Assembly: GCF_041080625.1 (NCBI RefSeq)
Contig: NZ_CP163518.1
Coordinates: 9,975,501 to 10,039,500 of the forward strand
From: Streptomyces sp. CG1
GTDB lineage: Bacteria; Actinomycetota; Actinomycetes; Streptomycetales; Streptomycetaceae
DNA: 64,000 nucleotides
Direction of reading: 5' to 3'
Under the pieces are notes generated by a model that saw only the letters and a list, made by a program, of their open reading frames with translations, did not search any database and was not told the origin of the DNA. The position numbers and the translations under genes were made by a program. Shown piece by piece: positions 1-8,970 of the stretch. Each line of letters opens with the position of its first letter. The stretch's first letter is position 1.

Positions 1-1
1 T

Positions 2-589
2 GCGGACACCGCCGGGCGTCGACGAGCCCGTCTTCGCGAACATGCCCAGCTCGCGTACGAAACCCGGCTGGACGATCGAGACGCCGACACCCGTGCCGTG
101 CAGATCCTGGCGGAAGGCCAGCGAGAAGCCGCGCAGCCCGAACTTCGTCGCGGTGTACAGGGACGACGACTTGGTGGCGGCCATGCCGGACAGCGACCCG
201 ACGAAGCAGAGGTGGCCGCGTCCGGCGGCCACCATGCCGGGAGCCAGCAGCCGGGCGAGCACGGCGGGGGCGCGCAGATTCACCGCGAGGGCGCGGTCGA
301 TCTGCTCCGGCGTGTAGTCGAGGACGTCACCGCTGGAGGGCAGGGCCGCGTTGGCGATCAGGATGTCCGTATCGGCGGCCTCCGCGGCCAGCCGCTGTAC
401 GTCGTCGGCGTCGGCCAGATCGGCCGCGATCGCCCGGGCGCCGTAGCGCTCGGCGAGGGGTTCGAGCGCTTCGGCCCGCCGGCCGGTGAGCACGAGACGG
501 GCGCCACGAGCGGACAGATCGGCGGCCAGCGCGCCGCCGATGCCGCCGGTGACACCGGTGAGCAGAACGGTCGACCCGGCAATGCGCAC
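2..589 (-). CDS. SDR family oxidoreductase (C-terminus off the window)
   Basis: This is an NAD(P)-dependent short-chain dehydrogenase/reductase. The N-terminal Rossmann motif reads TGVTGGIG (about residues 11-18), followed by an AADLAD cofactor segment, an NAA motif, the catalytic Ser in VGSLSG and the catalytic YTATK (Tyr-x3-Lys) near residue 155. About 196 codons are visible; classical SDRs are 240-300 residues, so only the C-terminal substrate loop is missing. The GTG start at 589 is chosen because GGAGG lies 7 bases upstream. It is divergent from a TetR gene across a perfect palindrome, so that regulator probably controls it. The substrate cannot be told from the sequence. Confidence 0.9.
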   Translation of the reverse strand, partial: MRIAGSTVLLTGVTGGIGGALAADLSARGARLVLTGRRAEALEPLAERYGARAIAADLADADDVQRLAAEAADTDILIANAALPSSGDVLDYTPEQIDRALAVNLRAPAVLARLLAPGMVAAGRGHLCFVGSLSGMAATKSSSLYTATKFGLRGFSLAFRQDLHGTGVGVSIVQPGFVRELGMFAKTGSSTPGGVR

Positions 590-610
590 GGTTATCCTCC
601 AGTCCAGTCC

Positions 611-628
611 TGTTCGTTCGAACGAACA
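611..628. promoter_or_regulatory. Perfect 18-bp palindrome, probable TetR operator
   Basis: TGTTCGTTCGAACGAACA is an exact inverted repeat between the divergent SDR and TetR starts. Its size and position are typical of TetR-family autoregulatory operators. Direct binding is inference. Confidence 0.75.
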
Positions 629-681
629 ATAGGGAGCCCGGACGGCCCTGTCCACCGGTGCCGGCAGCCGTTGATGAAAGA

Positions 682-1302
682 ATGCACGCCATGCCGCACG
701 CCGCTCACCCCGCCCCGATGCGCCAGCGCATCATCACCGCCGTCCTGCGGATCATCGGTGAGGACGGAGTCGCGGCGGTCACGAACCGGCGGATCGCCAA
801 GGAGGCGGGCGTGTCCCTCGGTTCGGTCACCTACCACTTCGAGACCCAGCACGATCTGCTGCGGGAGAGCCTGCTGTACTTCGTGCGCGAGGAGGCGCGG
901 CACTTCACCGAACTGGCCGAGCAGTGCCAGACGGAGGGCCTCGCCGTCGAGGACGCGGCGTCCCTGGCCGGACAGGTCGCCTGTGGCTCGGCGCTGGACA
1001 GCGCCCATCTCGCGCCGTTCGAGCTGTACCTGCACGCCGGGCGGGACGCACGGCTGCGGGAGGCGGCGGCCGAGGCGTTCCGGGCCTACGACCTGCTCGC
1101 CGCCCGCATCCTCAGCGCGCTGGGCGTCCCGGACGCGGAACGCCTGGCCGCCACGACCGTCGCCCTCGTCATGGGCCTGCAACTGCGACGGCTGGCCACG
1201 GGCAGTCCGGTGGACGACCTGGTCGACGCCCTCCTGCTGCTGGTGCGCGGGGCCGCCGACCGGTCGTCCGGGGCCGCTTCAGGGGAGCCGGCGGCACAGT
1301 AG
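682..1302 (+). CDS. TetR family transcriptional regulator
   Basis: This is a TetR-type repressor. The N-terminal helix-turn-helix spans IRRIAKEAGVSLGSVTYHF-like residues (seen as RRIAKEAGVSLGSVTYHF), followed by an all-helical ligand domain. In-frame starts are GTG 658, ATG 682 and ATG 691; none has a strong ribosome site, and 682 is a compromise that keeps the palindromic operator outside the coding region. The 3' end overlaps the convergent GH5 gene by 24 bases. Divergence from the SDR gene suggests that it represses both. The ligand is unknown. Confidence 0.88.
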   Translation: MHAMPHAAHPAPMRQRIITAVLRIIGEDGVAAVTNRRIAKEAGVSLGSVTYHFETQHDLLRESLLYFVREEARHFTELAEQCQTEGLAVEDAASLAGQVACGSALDSAHLAPFELYLHAGRDARLREAAAEAFRAYDLLAARILSALGVPDAERLAATTVALVMGLQLRRLATGSPVDDLVDALLLLVRGAADRSSGAASGEPAAQ

Positions 1303-3207
1303 GGCGTCGGGCCCGGGGCGGCTGCCCACTCGGGTGGTGTAGGCGATTCCGGCGGCGTATTCGTCCTCGTCACACTGGCCCTTGTAGTCGCCGTACGCGA
1401 AGTCGCCGCCGGCGGCGCCGGCGGGACGGTTGTCGGACCGGTCGAACCACACCGTGCGGCCCGCTCCCGCCAGCGGGTTCCGGGCGGGCACGCACAGGGC
1501 CGCCGAGACCCGCTCGCCGCGGGCGCTGTACCCGGCGAGGAAACTGCCCTCCGGGCACTGCAGTTTGGTGTAGCCCGACGCCCAGTCGCCGCCGGCCGGG
1601 ACATAGCGCTCGTCCGTGACCACCGTCTGCCCGCCGTCCGCCGCACGCAGATCACCCGGGCCGCCGCCGGTGCTGTCGGTGCACAGCCCTCGCCCAGTGG
1701 TGTGTCCGAGGCCGATGAGCCGCAGCCCGTCGGGGCAGGTGGCCTTGTAGGCCCCCGGATCCCAGTCGCCCGTGGCCCGCACCCGCACCGACTCGACCGC
1801 GTCGCCGTGGTCGACGGCGAGCATCCGCCAGACCGGAACCGCCCCTGCCGGACCGGTGTCGCTCGGCGCGGCCATGAGGTGTTGCCAGGCCGCGGCACGC
1901 CAGTCGCCCGCGTCGAGGATGCCGGAGCGATGCCCCTTCTCGTCGTACTGGAGCAGCGCCCAGTCGTCGTGGCCCGTGAAGCCGACCAGCGGCCAGAAGG
2001 CGAAGTCGGTGTCGTGGTCGGCGAAGTAGTCGGTGATGCTGCCGAACCAGGTGCGGGCGGCCGGACTCGTCTCGTTCGCGCCGATACCGAATTCGCTGAC
2101 CCAGACCGGTGCGGTGTAGTGCCGGCCCGGCTCCTCCACGAAGAACGCCTCGTCGTGGAGCGCCGCGTACAGGTCGTCGCGGCTCAGGTCCTGGTAGCGG
2201 GGGTCATGGGTCTCGCCGATGCCGGTCGCGCCGCTGTGGTGGGGGCCGGTGTAGCCGTAGAAGTGCGCGGAGTAGACCAGCTTGTGGGCGTCGACGAGAG
2301 TGTGGGACAGCGTGCCGGCGGGGGTCAGCACGGGGCGGCCGTGGGGGAGTCCGTCCGCGGGTATCCCGGTCCAGTTGATGCCTTCGACGACGATGAGGAG
2401 GCGTGGGTTGGCCTCCGTGAGGATGCGGTCGGCGGCCAGTTGGGCCGCGGCGTACCAGTCGTGACCGTCGCCCAGGCCCCAGTTGGGGTCGTCCAGGACG
2501 TCGCGTCGTACCTCGTTGTACAGGTCCGCGCCCACCACCCGGGGGACGGAGGCGTAGCGGCGGGCCATGAAGACCCAGTCGTCGGCCCACGCCTGCGTCG
2601 ACTGTGAGCTGTTCCAGCGCTCGTTGCCGTCGATGCCGCAGCACCAGCGCGAGGTGTTGGTGTGGTTGTTGAGGATCACGGCGAACCCGCCGGCGCTGAG
2701 CGCGTCGACCACGGCGTCGTAGATCTCCAGGGGCGTCCTGCCGCGCAGCTGGGGATTGGCGGCTACGGCGCTGTCGGGCACCGGGGCCGTGCTGTGGATC
2801 ATCGCGTTCGAGAACGGCAGCCGGATGGTGTTGAGGCCCAACTGATGCAAATCGCCAAGGAGTTGACTCAGTGGGACGCGGTCCAGGCCGAGGGGGATGC
2901 TGTGGGAGTCCTGGCCGGCATGGTGGTTGGCGGGATCGTCGATGCTGCCGCTGCCCGTCCATGAGCCTTGCGCGCCGTCCCAGTTGGCGCCCTTCAGGCG
3001 GAAACGGTGGCCCTGGCTGTCGACGATGTAGCGGCCTTGCGTGGACAGCGGTGCGGACCAGGTGGCCGTGGCTGGGGCCTCAACCACCGGTGAAGTATGG
3101 GGCGTTGCTTCCCTCGGGGCGGGGGAGGCCGCGGTGGACGTGGTGGTGACGAGCAGGAAGCCCGCGACTGCGACGGCCAGGCGCAGGGCGGCAGGTGCGA
3201 TCGGCAT
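1279..3207 (-). CDS. Secreted GH5 family cellulase-like glycoside hydrolase
   Basis: A 642-residue secreted enzyme of glycoside hydrolase family 5. Residues 1-27 form a Sec signal peptide ending near STAASPA. The TIM-barrel domain (about 55-450) has the expected acid/base Glu232 (LYNEV) and nucleophile Glu372 (VSEFG), plus the NNH motif near 180-182. The C-terminal 165 residues hold three degenerate repeats (about 478-511, 540-573, 600-638), each with W/F-x-x-G-Y/x-Y-K, a Cys, a G-Y/I turn and a second Cys; this resembles a small carbohydrate-binding or disulfide-stabilised module but I cannot name it. Start ATG 3207 is preferred over an upstream frame extension because the signal peptide follows directly. 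The polymer hydrolysed (cellulose, mannan or other beta-glycan) is not certain. Confidence 0.85.
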   Translation of the reverse strand: MPIAPAALRLAVAVAGFLLVTTTSTAASPAPREATPHTSPVVEAPATATWSAPLSTQGRYIVDSQGHRFRLKGANWDGAQGSWTGSGSIDDPANHHAGQDSHSIPLGLDRVPLSQLLGDLHQLGLNTIRLPFSNAMIHSTAPVPDSAVAANPQLRGRTPLEIYDAVVDALSAGGFAVILNNHTNTSRWCCGIDGNERWNSSQSTQAWADDWVFMARRYASVPRVVGADLYNEVRRDVLDDPNWGLGDGHDWYAAAQLAADRILTEANPRLLIVVEGINWTGIPADGLPHGRPVLTPAGTLSHTLVDAHKLVYSAHFYGYTGPHHSGATGIGETHDPRYQDLSRDDLYAALHDEAFFVEEPGRHYTAPVWVSEFGIGANETSPAARTWFGSITDYFADHDTDFAFWPLVGFTGHDDWALLQYDEKGHRSGILDAGDWRAAAWQHLMAAPSDTGPAGAVPVWRMLAVDHGDAVESVRVRATGDWDPGAYKATCPDGLRLIGLGHTTGRGLCTDSTGGGPGDLRAADGGQTVVTDERYVPAGGDWASGYTKLQCPEGSFLAGYSARGERVSAALCVPARNPLAGAGRTVWFDRSDNRPAGAAGGDFAYGDYKGQCDEDEYAAGIAYTTRVGSRPGPDALLCRRLP

Positions 3208-3332
3208 CTGGGGAGCCCTTGACGGTAGGGGGTGGGGGAGAGTGCGGCGACCAGGGTGACGACATCGGCCCGGTGCGCGGAGTGTCCACCACACGACACG
3301 GTTCAGGGAAGGGTCTCGTGCTACCGGGCGGC

Positions 3333-5399
3333 CTACAGAGCACGGGCGACGAGCAGGGCCACGTCGTCATGGTCGTCGGGATTGCGCAGTCCGTACAACA
3401 GGACGTCGCAGGTCTCCTCCAGCGGCCGGTGCGGCTCGCCGAGGAGGTCCAGCAGGGCGTTCAGACGGTCGTCGATGGCGTGCTGACGGGTCTCCACGAG
3501 ACCGTCGGTGTAGAGGACCAGCAGATCGTCGGGGCGCAGCGTGACCGTCGTGGTCTCGAAGCTGACGCCGCCGACGCCGAGTGGCGCCCCGGCCGGCAGG
3601 TCCAGGAGTCTCGGCGACTCGCCGGGGCGCGCGAGCGCGGGCGGCATGTGCCCGGCGTTGGCGATGCTGCACTGCCCGGTGCGGGGGTCGTACACCGCGT
3701 ACAGGCAGGTGACGATGTAGTGCTCCAGATCGCAGGTGATCTTGTCCAGGTGCTGGAGCACCGCGCCGGGGGCGAGGTCGACATCGGCGTAGGCGCAGGT
3801 GGCCGTGCGCAGCCGGCCCATGGTGGCGGCCGCGTCGATGCCGTTGCCCATGACGTCGCCGACCACCAGGGCGGTCTTGTCGTCGGCCAGCGGGATGACG
3901 TCGTACCAGTCGCCGCCGACCTCGCTGGTGGCCTGCGCGGGCTGGTAGCGGGAGGCGAGTTCCAGGCCCGTGTGGTGCGCCGAGTGGTCGGGCAGCAGAC
4001 TGCGCTGCAGGGTGAGGGCGGTGTTGCGGACGCTCTGGAACCAGCGGGCGTTGTCGATGGCCACGGCGGCCCGGCCGGCGAGTTCGGCGGCCAGCACGAC
4101 GTCGTCCTCGTCGAAGGGCGCCGGATTGACGGTCCGCTTGAGATCGAGGGCGCCGAGCACCTCGCCGTGCGCGATCAGCGGCACCGCGAGATACGAGTGG
4201 ACACCGGCCTCCGCCAGCAGGGCGCCGGCCGCGGCGTCCCGGGCGATGCGCGGCAGATCGCGCGGCCCCACGCGGGGCACCAGGACCGGCCGCGCGGTAT
4301 GGACGCACAGGGTGACCAGACGGTCACCCTCGTAGGCGGCGACGTCGCCGAGGGCGTCGGCGGCGCGCAGCGCGACCGATGGCTCGGCCGCCTTCAGGGC
4401 GAGGGCCCGGAACAGCTCCGGGCCGTTGTCCGGTCTGCGTATCCGACGGCAGGACAGCGCGGAGTCGAGGACGTCCACCGCGGCCACGTCGGCCAGCGCC
4501 GGCGCGGCGATCTCGGCCAGCTCATGGGCGGTCTGCTCCACGTCCAGCGTGGTCCCGACCCGCGCGGAGGCGTCCGCGATCAGCGCCAGACGCCGCCGCG
4601 CCCGGTCGGCCTCGGCCGCCGCGCGGTGCCGCTCGGAGACGTCGACGACCGAGGCGGCCGCGCCCAGGACCCGCCCGCCGGGATCCTCCAGACGGTAGAA
4701 GGACAGCGACCAGGCGTGCTCCTGGCCGGGATCGGACGGGGGACGGCCGACGTGGTACTGGTCCAGCAGCGGCGTACCGGTGGTGAGCACCTGACGCAGG
4801 GCCGACTCGACGGTCTCGACGTCCGGCAAGGGCAGCGTCTCCCGCAGATGGCGGCCGATGTGCTCCTCGGCGGGAATGCCGTCGATCCGCTCCAGCGCCG
4901 GGTTGACCAGGAGATACCGCAGCTCGGGGTCGAGGAGGGCCAGACCGATCGGGGACTGGTTGATCAACTGCTCGCACAGCGCCAGATCGGTCTCGACGCG
5001 CTGGAGCAGCGTGTGGTCCGCCGCGATGCCCAGGGCGTAGACGTCCCCGAGATCGTCCAGCAGCCGCATGGTCCGGAACTCGGTCAGCCGGCTGCCGCCG
5101 TCCTTGTGCCGGACCGGAAACGCGCCGGCCCAGCCCCGGCCGGTCTCCAGGACCTCCGAGAACAGGCTCACCACGGCCTGCAGATGTTCCGGGTGGATGA
5201 GCAGACGCGCCGCGTGCTTGCCGAGCGCCTCCTCCGCGGAGTATCCGAAGAGCTCTTCGGCCTGCGGGGTCCAGAAGACGATGCGACCACGGGTGTCCAG
5301 CGCCACCGCGGCCACGCTCAGCACATCCAGCAGCCCGGTCGGCCGGGGCAGCTCGGCTTGCTGCTCGTCGTGGCCGGCTTCGAAGGAGTCCACTGCCAT
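3333..5399 (-). CDS. PAS-PAS-GAF-PP2C (SpoIIE-type) serine phosphatase
   Basis: A 688-residue cytoplasmic regulator of the RsbU/SpoIIE class, which dephosphorylates anti-sigma-factor antagonists in partner-switching pathways. Domains in order: PAS1 (about 18-130), PAS2 (about 145-265), GAF (about 285-460), PP2C-SpoIIE (about 475-688). Metal-binding aspartates are visible in GGDWYDV and VVGDVMGNG and in the C-terminal DDHDDVALL. No HATPase kinase domain follows, unlike its divergent neighbour. ATG 5399 has GGAGG about 10 bases upstream. It shares the same domain plan with the gene starting at 5583 and the two look like an inverted duplication. The signal sensed is unknown. Confidence 0.92.
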   Translation of the reverse strand: MAVDSFEAGHDEQQAELPRPTGLLDVLSVAAVALDTRGRIVFWTPQAEELFGYSAEEALGKHAARLLIHPEHLQAVVSLFSEVLETGRGWAGAFPVRHKDGGSRLTEFRTMRLLDDLGDVYALGIAADHTLLQRVETDLALCEQLINQSPIGLALLDPELRYLLVNPALERIDGIPAEEHIGRHLRETLPLPDVETVESALRQVLTTGTPLLDQYHVGRPPSDPGQEHAWSLSFYRLEDPGGRVLGAAASVVDVSERHRAAAEADRARRRLALIADASARVGTTLDVEQTAHELAEIAAPALADVAAVDVLDSALSCRRIRRPDNGPELFRALALKAAEPSVALRAADALGDVAAYEGDRLVTLCVHTARPVLVPRVGPRDLPRIARDAAAGALLAEAGVHSYLAVPLIAHGEVLGALDLKRTVNPAPFDEDDVVLAAELAGRAAVAIDNARWFQSVRNTALTLQRSLLPDHSAHHTGLELASRYQPAQATSEVGGDWYDVIPLADDKTALVVGDVMGNGIDAAATMGRLRTATCAYADVDLAPGAVLQHLDKITCDLEHYIVTCLYAVYDPRTGQCSIANAGHMPPALARPGESPRLLDLPAGAPLGVGGVSFETTTVTLRPDDLLVLYTDGLVETRQHAIDDRLNALLDLLGEPHRPLEETCDVLLYGLRNPDDHDDVALLVARAL

Positions 5400-5582
5400 G
5401 CCGGTTCACCTCCGCCGTCCGGACGGGCCCGCGCGGGCGCTGACGGCCGGTCCTTCCATGGTCGCTCCGGTGCCGGCTCGGCCCAACCGCACGGGAACGC
5501 GTCCGGGCCGAACTGTCACTTCCCGCAGTATCCCTGCACACCAACCGGCAAACGGGCTCATAGTGGTGTGTGGGTGTAACTG

Positions 5583-8042
5583 ATGGAATCAGCGCGAGAG
5601 GGCTTCGCCGCGGGCCCGCCCGGGGGACCGGGCGATCTCTTCGACGCGTCCACCGACGCGGCCGCGGTGATATCGGAACACGGTGTCGTGGTCGGCTGGA
5701 CCCGCAGTGCTGAAGTGCTCCTCGGCTACGCGGCATCGGACGTCGTCGGCGTCTCCGCCGCGCGCCTGCTCGCCATGCCCCAGGACCCGGCACGGGTCGT
5801 CGGGGTGGTGGCGCGGTGCCGCGCCGGAAACGGCTGGAGCGGCCAGATCGCCGTACGGCACCGGGACGGCCGCCGTCTCGACATCCAGCTGCGGGTCTCG
5901 GCGTCGTTCCGGATGGGCAGCTCCGAGTACTTCCTGGTGTCGGCCCGCGCACAGCCGCTGCGCTGGACCATGGGCCAGACGGTCCTGGACGGATTCCTCA
6001 CCCGCTCGCCGGTCGGCATGGCGGTCATGGACACCGAGCTGCGGTACATCTGGCTGAACGACACCCTGGAACGCTTCGGCGGGGTCCCCCGTGACGAGCG
6101 GCTCGGGAAGCGTCTGGGCGAACTGTTGCCCGGGCTGCAGGCGGAGGCCCTGGAGAGCCTGATGCGCAAGGTCCTCGCGACGGGCAGGCCGGTCACCGAC
6201 TACGAGTACGTCGGCTGGAGCTGGGCCGACCCGCACCGCCGGCACGCCTACTCGACCTCCTTCTTCCCGCTGGTGGACGGCGAGGACGCCATCACCGGCG
6301 TCTGCTACATGGTCCAGGACGTCACCGAGCGCTGGAACGCCCGCCAGCTGCTGACCATGGTCAACGAAGCCGGCACCAGCATCGGCCGGACCCTCGACGT
6401 GATGCGGACCGCCCAGGAACTCGCCGACTTCGCCGTCCCCCGCTTCGCCGACTTCGTCATCGTCGACCTGCTGGAACCCGTGCTCAGCACCGAGGGCCAC
6501 GGAGCGTGGCTGAGCGACGCGGGACCCGCGCCCGCGAGACCGGCGATGCGCCGCGCCGGGCTGCGCTCGGTGCGCGAGGGCGCGCCCGAGGCCGTCGCAC
6601 AGGTCGGCGACCCGGTCGACTTCCTCCCGCCGCCGCACGACACACACCTGCTGATCGCCGGCGAACCGGTGCTGATCCCGGTCCTCGACCCCGCCGACGA
6701 GCTGTGGGCGGCCCGGGAACCCCGGCGCGCGGCACGGATGCGTGAGTTCGGCCTGCACTCGGTCATCTACGTGCCGATGCGGGCGCGGAACACCGTCCTC
6801 GGCCTGACCACGTTCGCCCGGTCGCTCAACCCGGTCTCCTTCGGGACCGACGACGTCCTGCTGGCCCGGGAACTCGTGGCCCGCGCGGCCGTCTGCGTGG
6901 ACAACGCCCGTCGCTACACCAGGGAGCACACGGCGGCGATCACCCTCCAGCGCAGCCTGCTCCCGCCCGCCCTGACGGGCGGCACCGCGCTGGAGGTGGC
7001 CTCCTCCTACCGGCCGGCGGACCCCTCCGGCGGCGTCGGCGGCGACTGGTTCGACGTGATCCCGCTGTCCGGCGCCCGCGTGGCCCTCGTCGTCGGCGAC
7101 GTCGTGGGCCACGGCATCACCGCGGCGGCGAGCATGGGCCGGCTGCGCACGGCCGTCCAGACCCTGGCCGCCATGGAGATGCCCCCCGACGAACTGCTCG
7201 CCCACCTCGACGACCTCGTGCTCCGGCTGAGCGACGAGGAAACCGCCGCCGGCACGGCCGCCCGGAGCACCTTCATCGGCGCGACCTGCCTCTACGCCGT
7301 ATACGACCCGGCCACCAGGCGGTGCGCGATGGCCCGAGCCGGACACCCGCCGCCCGTCGTCGTGGCACCGGACGGAACGGCGTACTTCCCGGACATCCCG
7401 GCCGGACCCCCGCTCGGGCTGGGCGGCATGGCCTTCGAGGCCACCGAGATCGACCTGGCCGAGAACAGCCTCTTCGGCCTTTACACCAACGGCCTGATCG
7501 AGGGCTGCGACCACGACGTGGAGCGCGGCATGTCCCGGCTCGCACAGGCCCTCGCCCACCGCGACGAGGACCTGGACGCGCTGTGCGCCTCCGTCGTGCG
7601 CAAGCTGGTGCCCGCACCCCAGCCCGACGACATCGCCCTGCTCCTGACCCGCACCCGGCTGCTCGGTGCCGACCAGGCCGCCTCCTGGGAGGTCCCCCCC
7701 GACCTGGCCGCCGTCGGCGCCCTGCGCGCCCGGGCCACCCACCAGGTCGCGGACTGGGGCCTCGGCGCGGAACTGGCCATGACGACGGAACTCATCGTGA
7801 GCGAACTCGTCACCAACGCCCTCCGCTACGCGACCCCGCCCATCCGGCTACGACTCCTCCGCGACACCCGCCTCACCTGCGAGGTCTCCGACGCCAGCAG
7901 TACGGCCCCCCGGCTCAGGCACGCCAGGAGCACGGACGAGGGCGGCCGCGGGCTCTTCCTGGTCGCCCAGCTCGCCCAGCGCTGGGGCGCCCGGTACACC
8001 TCCGAAGGAAAGATCATCTGGGCCGAACAGGAGATCCGCTGA
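5583..8042 (+). CDS. PAS-PAS-GAF-PP2C-HATPase bifunctional phosphatase/anti-sigma kinase
   Basis: An 819-residue protein with PAS domains (about 20-125 and 135-260), GAF (about 275-450), PP2C-SpoIIE (about 465-675; GGDWFDV, VVGDVVGHG, PDDIALLL) and a C-terminal HATPase of the RsbW/SpoIIAB type (about 690-815). The kinase part shows the N-box region SELVTNALRY and a GGRGLFLV G-box. One chain therefore carries both activities that act on opposite sides of an anti-sigma antagonist. It is divergent from the 3333-5399 gene with 183 bases between. The C-terminal half closely resembles the HAD fusion at 29416-31902. No clear ribosome site precedes ATG 5583. Confidence 0.92.
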   Translation: MESAREGFAAGPPGGPGDLFDASTDAAAVISEHGVVVGWTRSAEVLLGYAASDVVGVSAARLLAMPQDPARVVGVVARCRAGNGWSGQIAVRHRDGRRLDIQLRVSASFRMGSSEYFLVSARAQPLRWTMGQTVLDGFLTRSPVGMAVMDTELRYIWLNDTLERFGGVPRDERLGKRLGELLPGLQAEALESLMRKVLATGRPVTDYEYVGWSWADPHRRHAYSTSFFPLVDGEDAITGVCYMVQDVTERWNARQLLTMVNEAGTSIGRTLDVMRTAQELADFAVPRFADFVIVDLLEPVLSTEGHGAWLSDAGPAPARPAMRRAGLRSVREGAPEAVAQVGDPVDFLPPPHDTHLLIAGEPVLIPVLDPADELWAAREPRRAARMREFGLHSVIYVPMRARNTVLGLTTFARSLNPVSFGTDDVLLARELVARAAVCVDNARRYTREHTAAITLQRSLLPPALTGGTALEVASSYRPADPSGGVGGDWFDVIPLSGARVALVVGDVVGHGITAAASMGRLRTAVQTLAAMEMPPDELLAHLDDLVLRLSDEETAAGTAARSTFIGATCLYAVYDPATRRCAMARAGHPPPVVVAPDGTAYFPDIPAGPPLGLGGMAFEATEIDLAENSLFGLYTNGLIEGCDHDVERGMSRLAQALAHRDEDLDALCASVVRKLVPAPQPDDIALLLTRTRLLGADQAASWEVPPDLAAVGALRARATHQVADWGLGAELAMTTELIVSELVTNALRYATPPIRLRLLRDTRLTCEVSDASSTAPRLRHARSTDEGGRGLFLVAQLAQRWGARYTSEGKIIWAEQEIR

Positions 8043-8130
8043 GCGTCTGTTTGCCTTCGAGTGCACTCCAGCGGCCAGACTGTCCGCGACGGAATCCGTG
8101 CCGAGAACCAGAACAGGATGGCGGCGGCCG

Positions 8131-8946
8131 ATGGCAGCGACACACGGGGCGGGGCATCCCCTGCCGTACGACACCTACCGCGAGGCCATCGCCCGCGAGA
8201 CCCTGCGCTTCGCCGAGGCGGTCCGGGGCGCCGACCCGGCGAGCATCGTGCCGTCCTGCCCCGACTGGACCCTCGCCGACCTCGCCCGGCACGTGGGATC
8301 GCTGCAGCGCTGGTTCTCCACCCTCCTGACCCAGCTCGTGCAGGAGCCGCCCCGCAGCCGTGACGTCGAGCTGGGGCTGCCGGAGAACGCCGGCGACTAT
8401 CCCGACTGGGTGGCGGCGGGCGTGCCCGGTGTGGCGGCCGTCCTGCGGGACACGGATCCTACGGCGCCGATGTGGGTCTGGGGCGAGGACCGGCACGCCC
8501 GGTTCTGGGCCCGCCGGATGCTCTTCGAGACGCTGGTGCACCGGGTGGACGCGGAGCGCGCCGTCGGCCTGACCTCGGACATCGACCCCGTGCTCGCGGC
8601 GGACGGCCTGGACGAGTTCCTCGTCAACCTGCCCTACGCGGGTCTCTTCGCCCCCGGCGTGACCAAACTGCGCGGCGACGGCGAGACCCTCGCGTTCCGG
8701 AGCGCGGGCCCCGACGGCGGATCCGCCGAGGAGTGGCGGATGCGGCTGGACCCGGACGGCTTCCGCCCGCTCACGGGGCCGGACCGCGAGCCCGACGTGT
8801 CCGCGCCGGTCACGGCGGCGGTGCACGGCCACGCGGCGGATCTCCTGCTGCTCCTCTACGGCCGGCGGTCGTACCAGGACCCGGCCTTCGAGATCTCGGG
8901 ACAGCGCGCGGTCCTGGACAACTGGTTCGCCCACACGGCCTTCTGA
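8131..8946 (+). CDS. Maleylpyruvate isomerase family mycothiol-dependent enzyme
   Basis: A DinB/MDMPI-like protein, a family that uses mycothiol as cofactor in actinomycetes. Visible motifs are the N-terminal PSCPDWTLADLARHVG with the metal-ligand His, and ETLVHRVDAE, which supplies the HxxxE/D metal ligands in the second half. The C-terminal part (about 190-270) matches the MDMPI C-terminal domain. ATG 8131 is chosen because AGGATGG lies about 10 bases upstream; a GTG at 8098 is also in frame. Substrate is unknown; these proteins are often annotated only by fold. Confidence 0.85.
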   Translation: MAATHGAGHPLPYDTYREAIARETLRFAEAVRGADPASIVPSCPDWTLADLARHVGSLQRWFSTLLTQLVQEPPRSRDVELGLPENAGDYPDWVAAGVPGVAAVLRDTDPTAPMWVWGEDRHARFWARRMLFETLVHRVDAERAVGLTSDIDPVLAADGLDEFLVNLPYAGLFAPGVTKLRGDGETLAFRSAGPDGGSAEEWRMRLDPDGFRPLTGPDREPDVSAPVTAAVHGHAADLLLLLYGRRSYQDPAFEISGQRAVLDNWFAHTAF

Positions 8947-8970
8947 CCCGCTTCCGGTACGGGGCCCGGC

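Noticed and set aside
3195..5579. A 794-codon plus-strand open frame antisense to the PAS-GAF-PP2C gene
   Set aside because: It is Gly/Arg/Val-rich with no domain and is explained by GC-rich antisense bias; the minus-strand gene has clear motifs.
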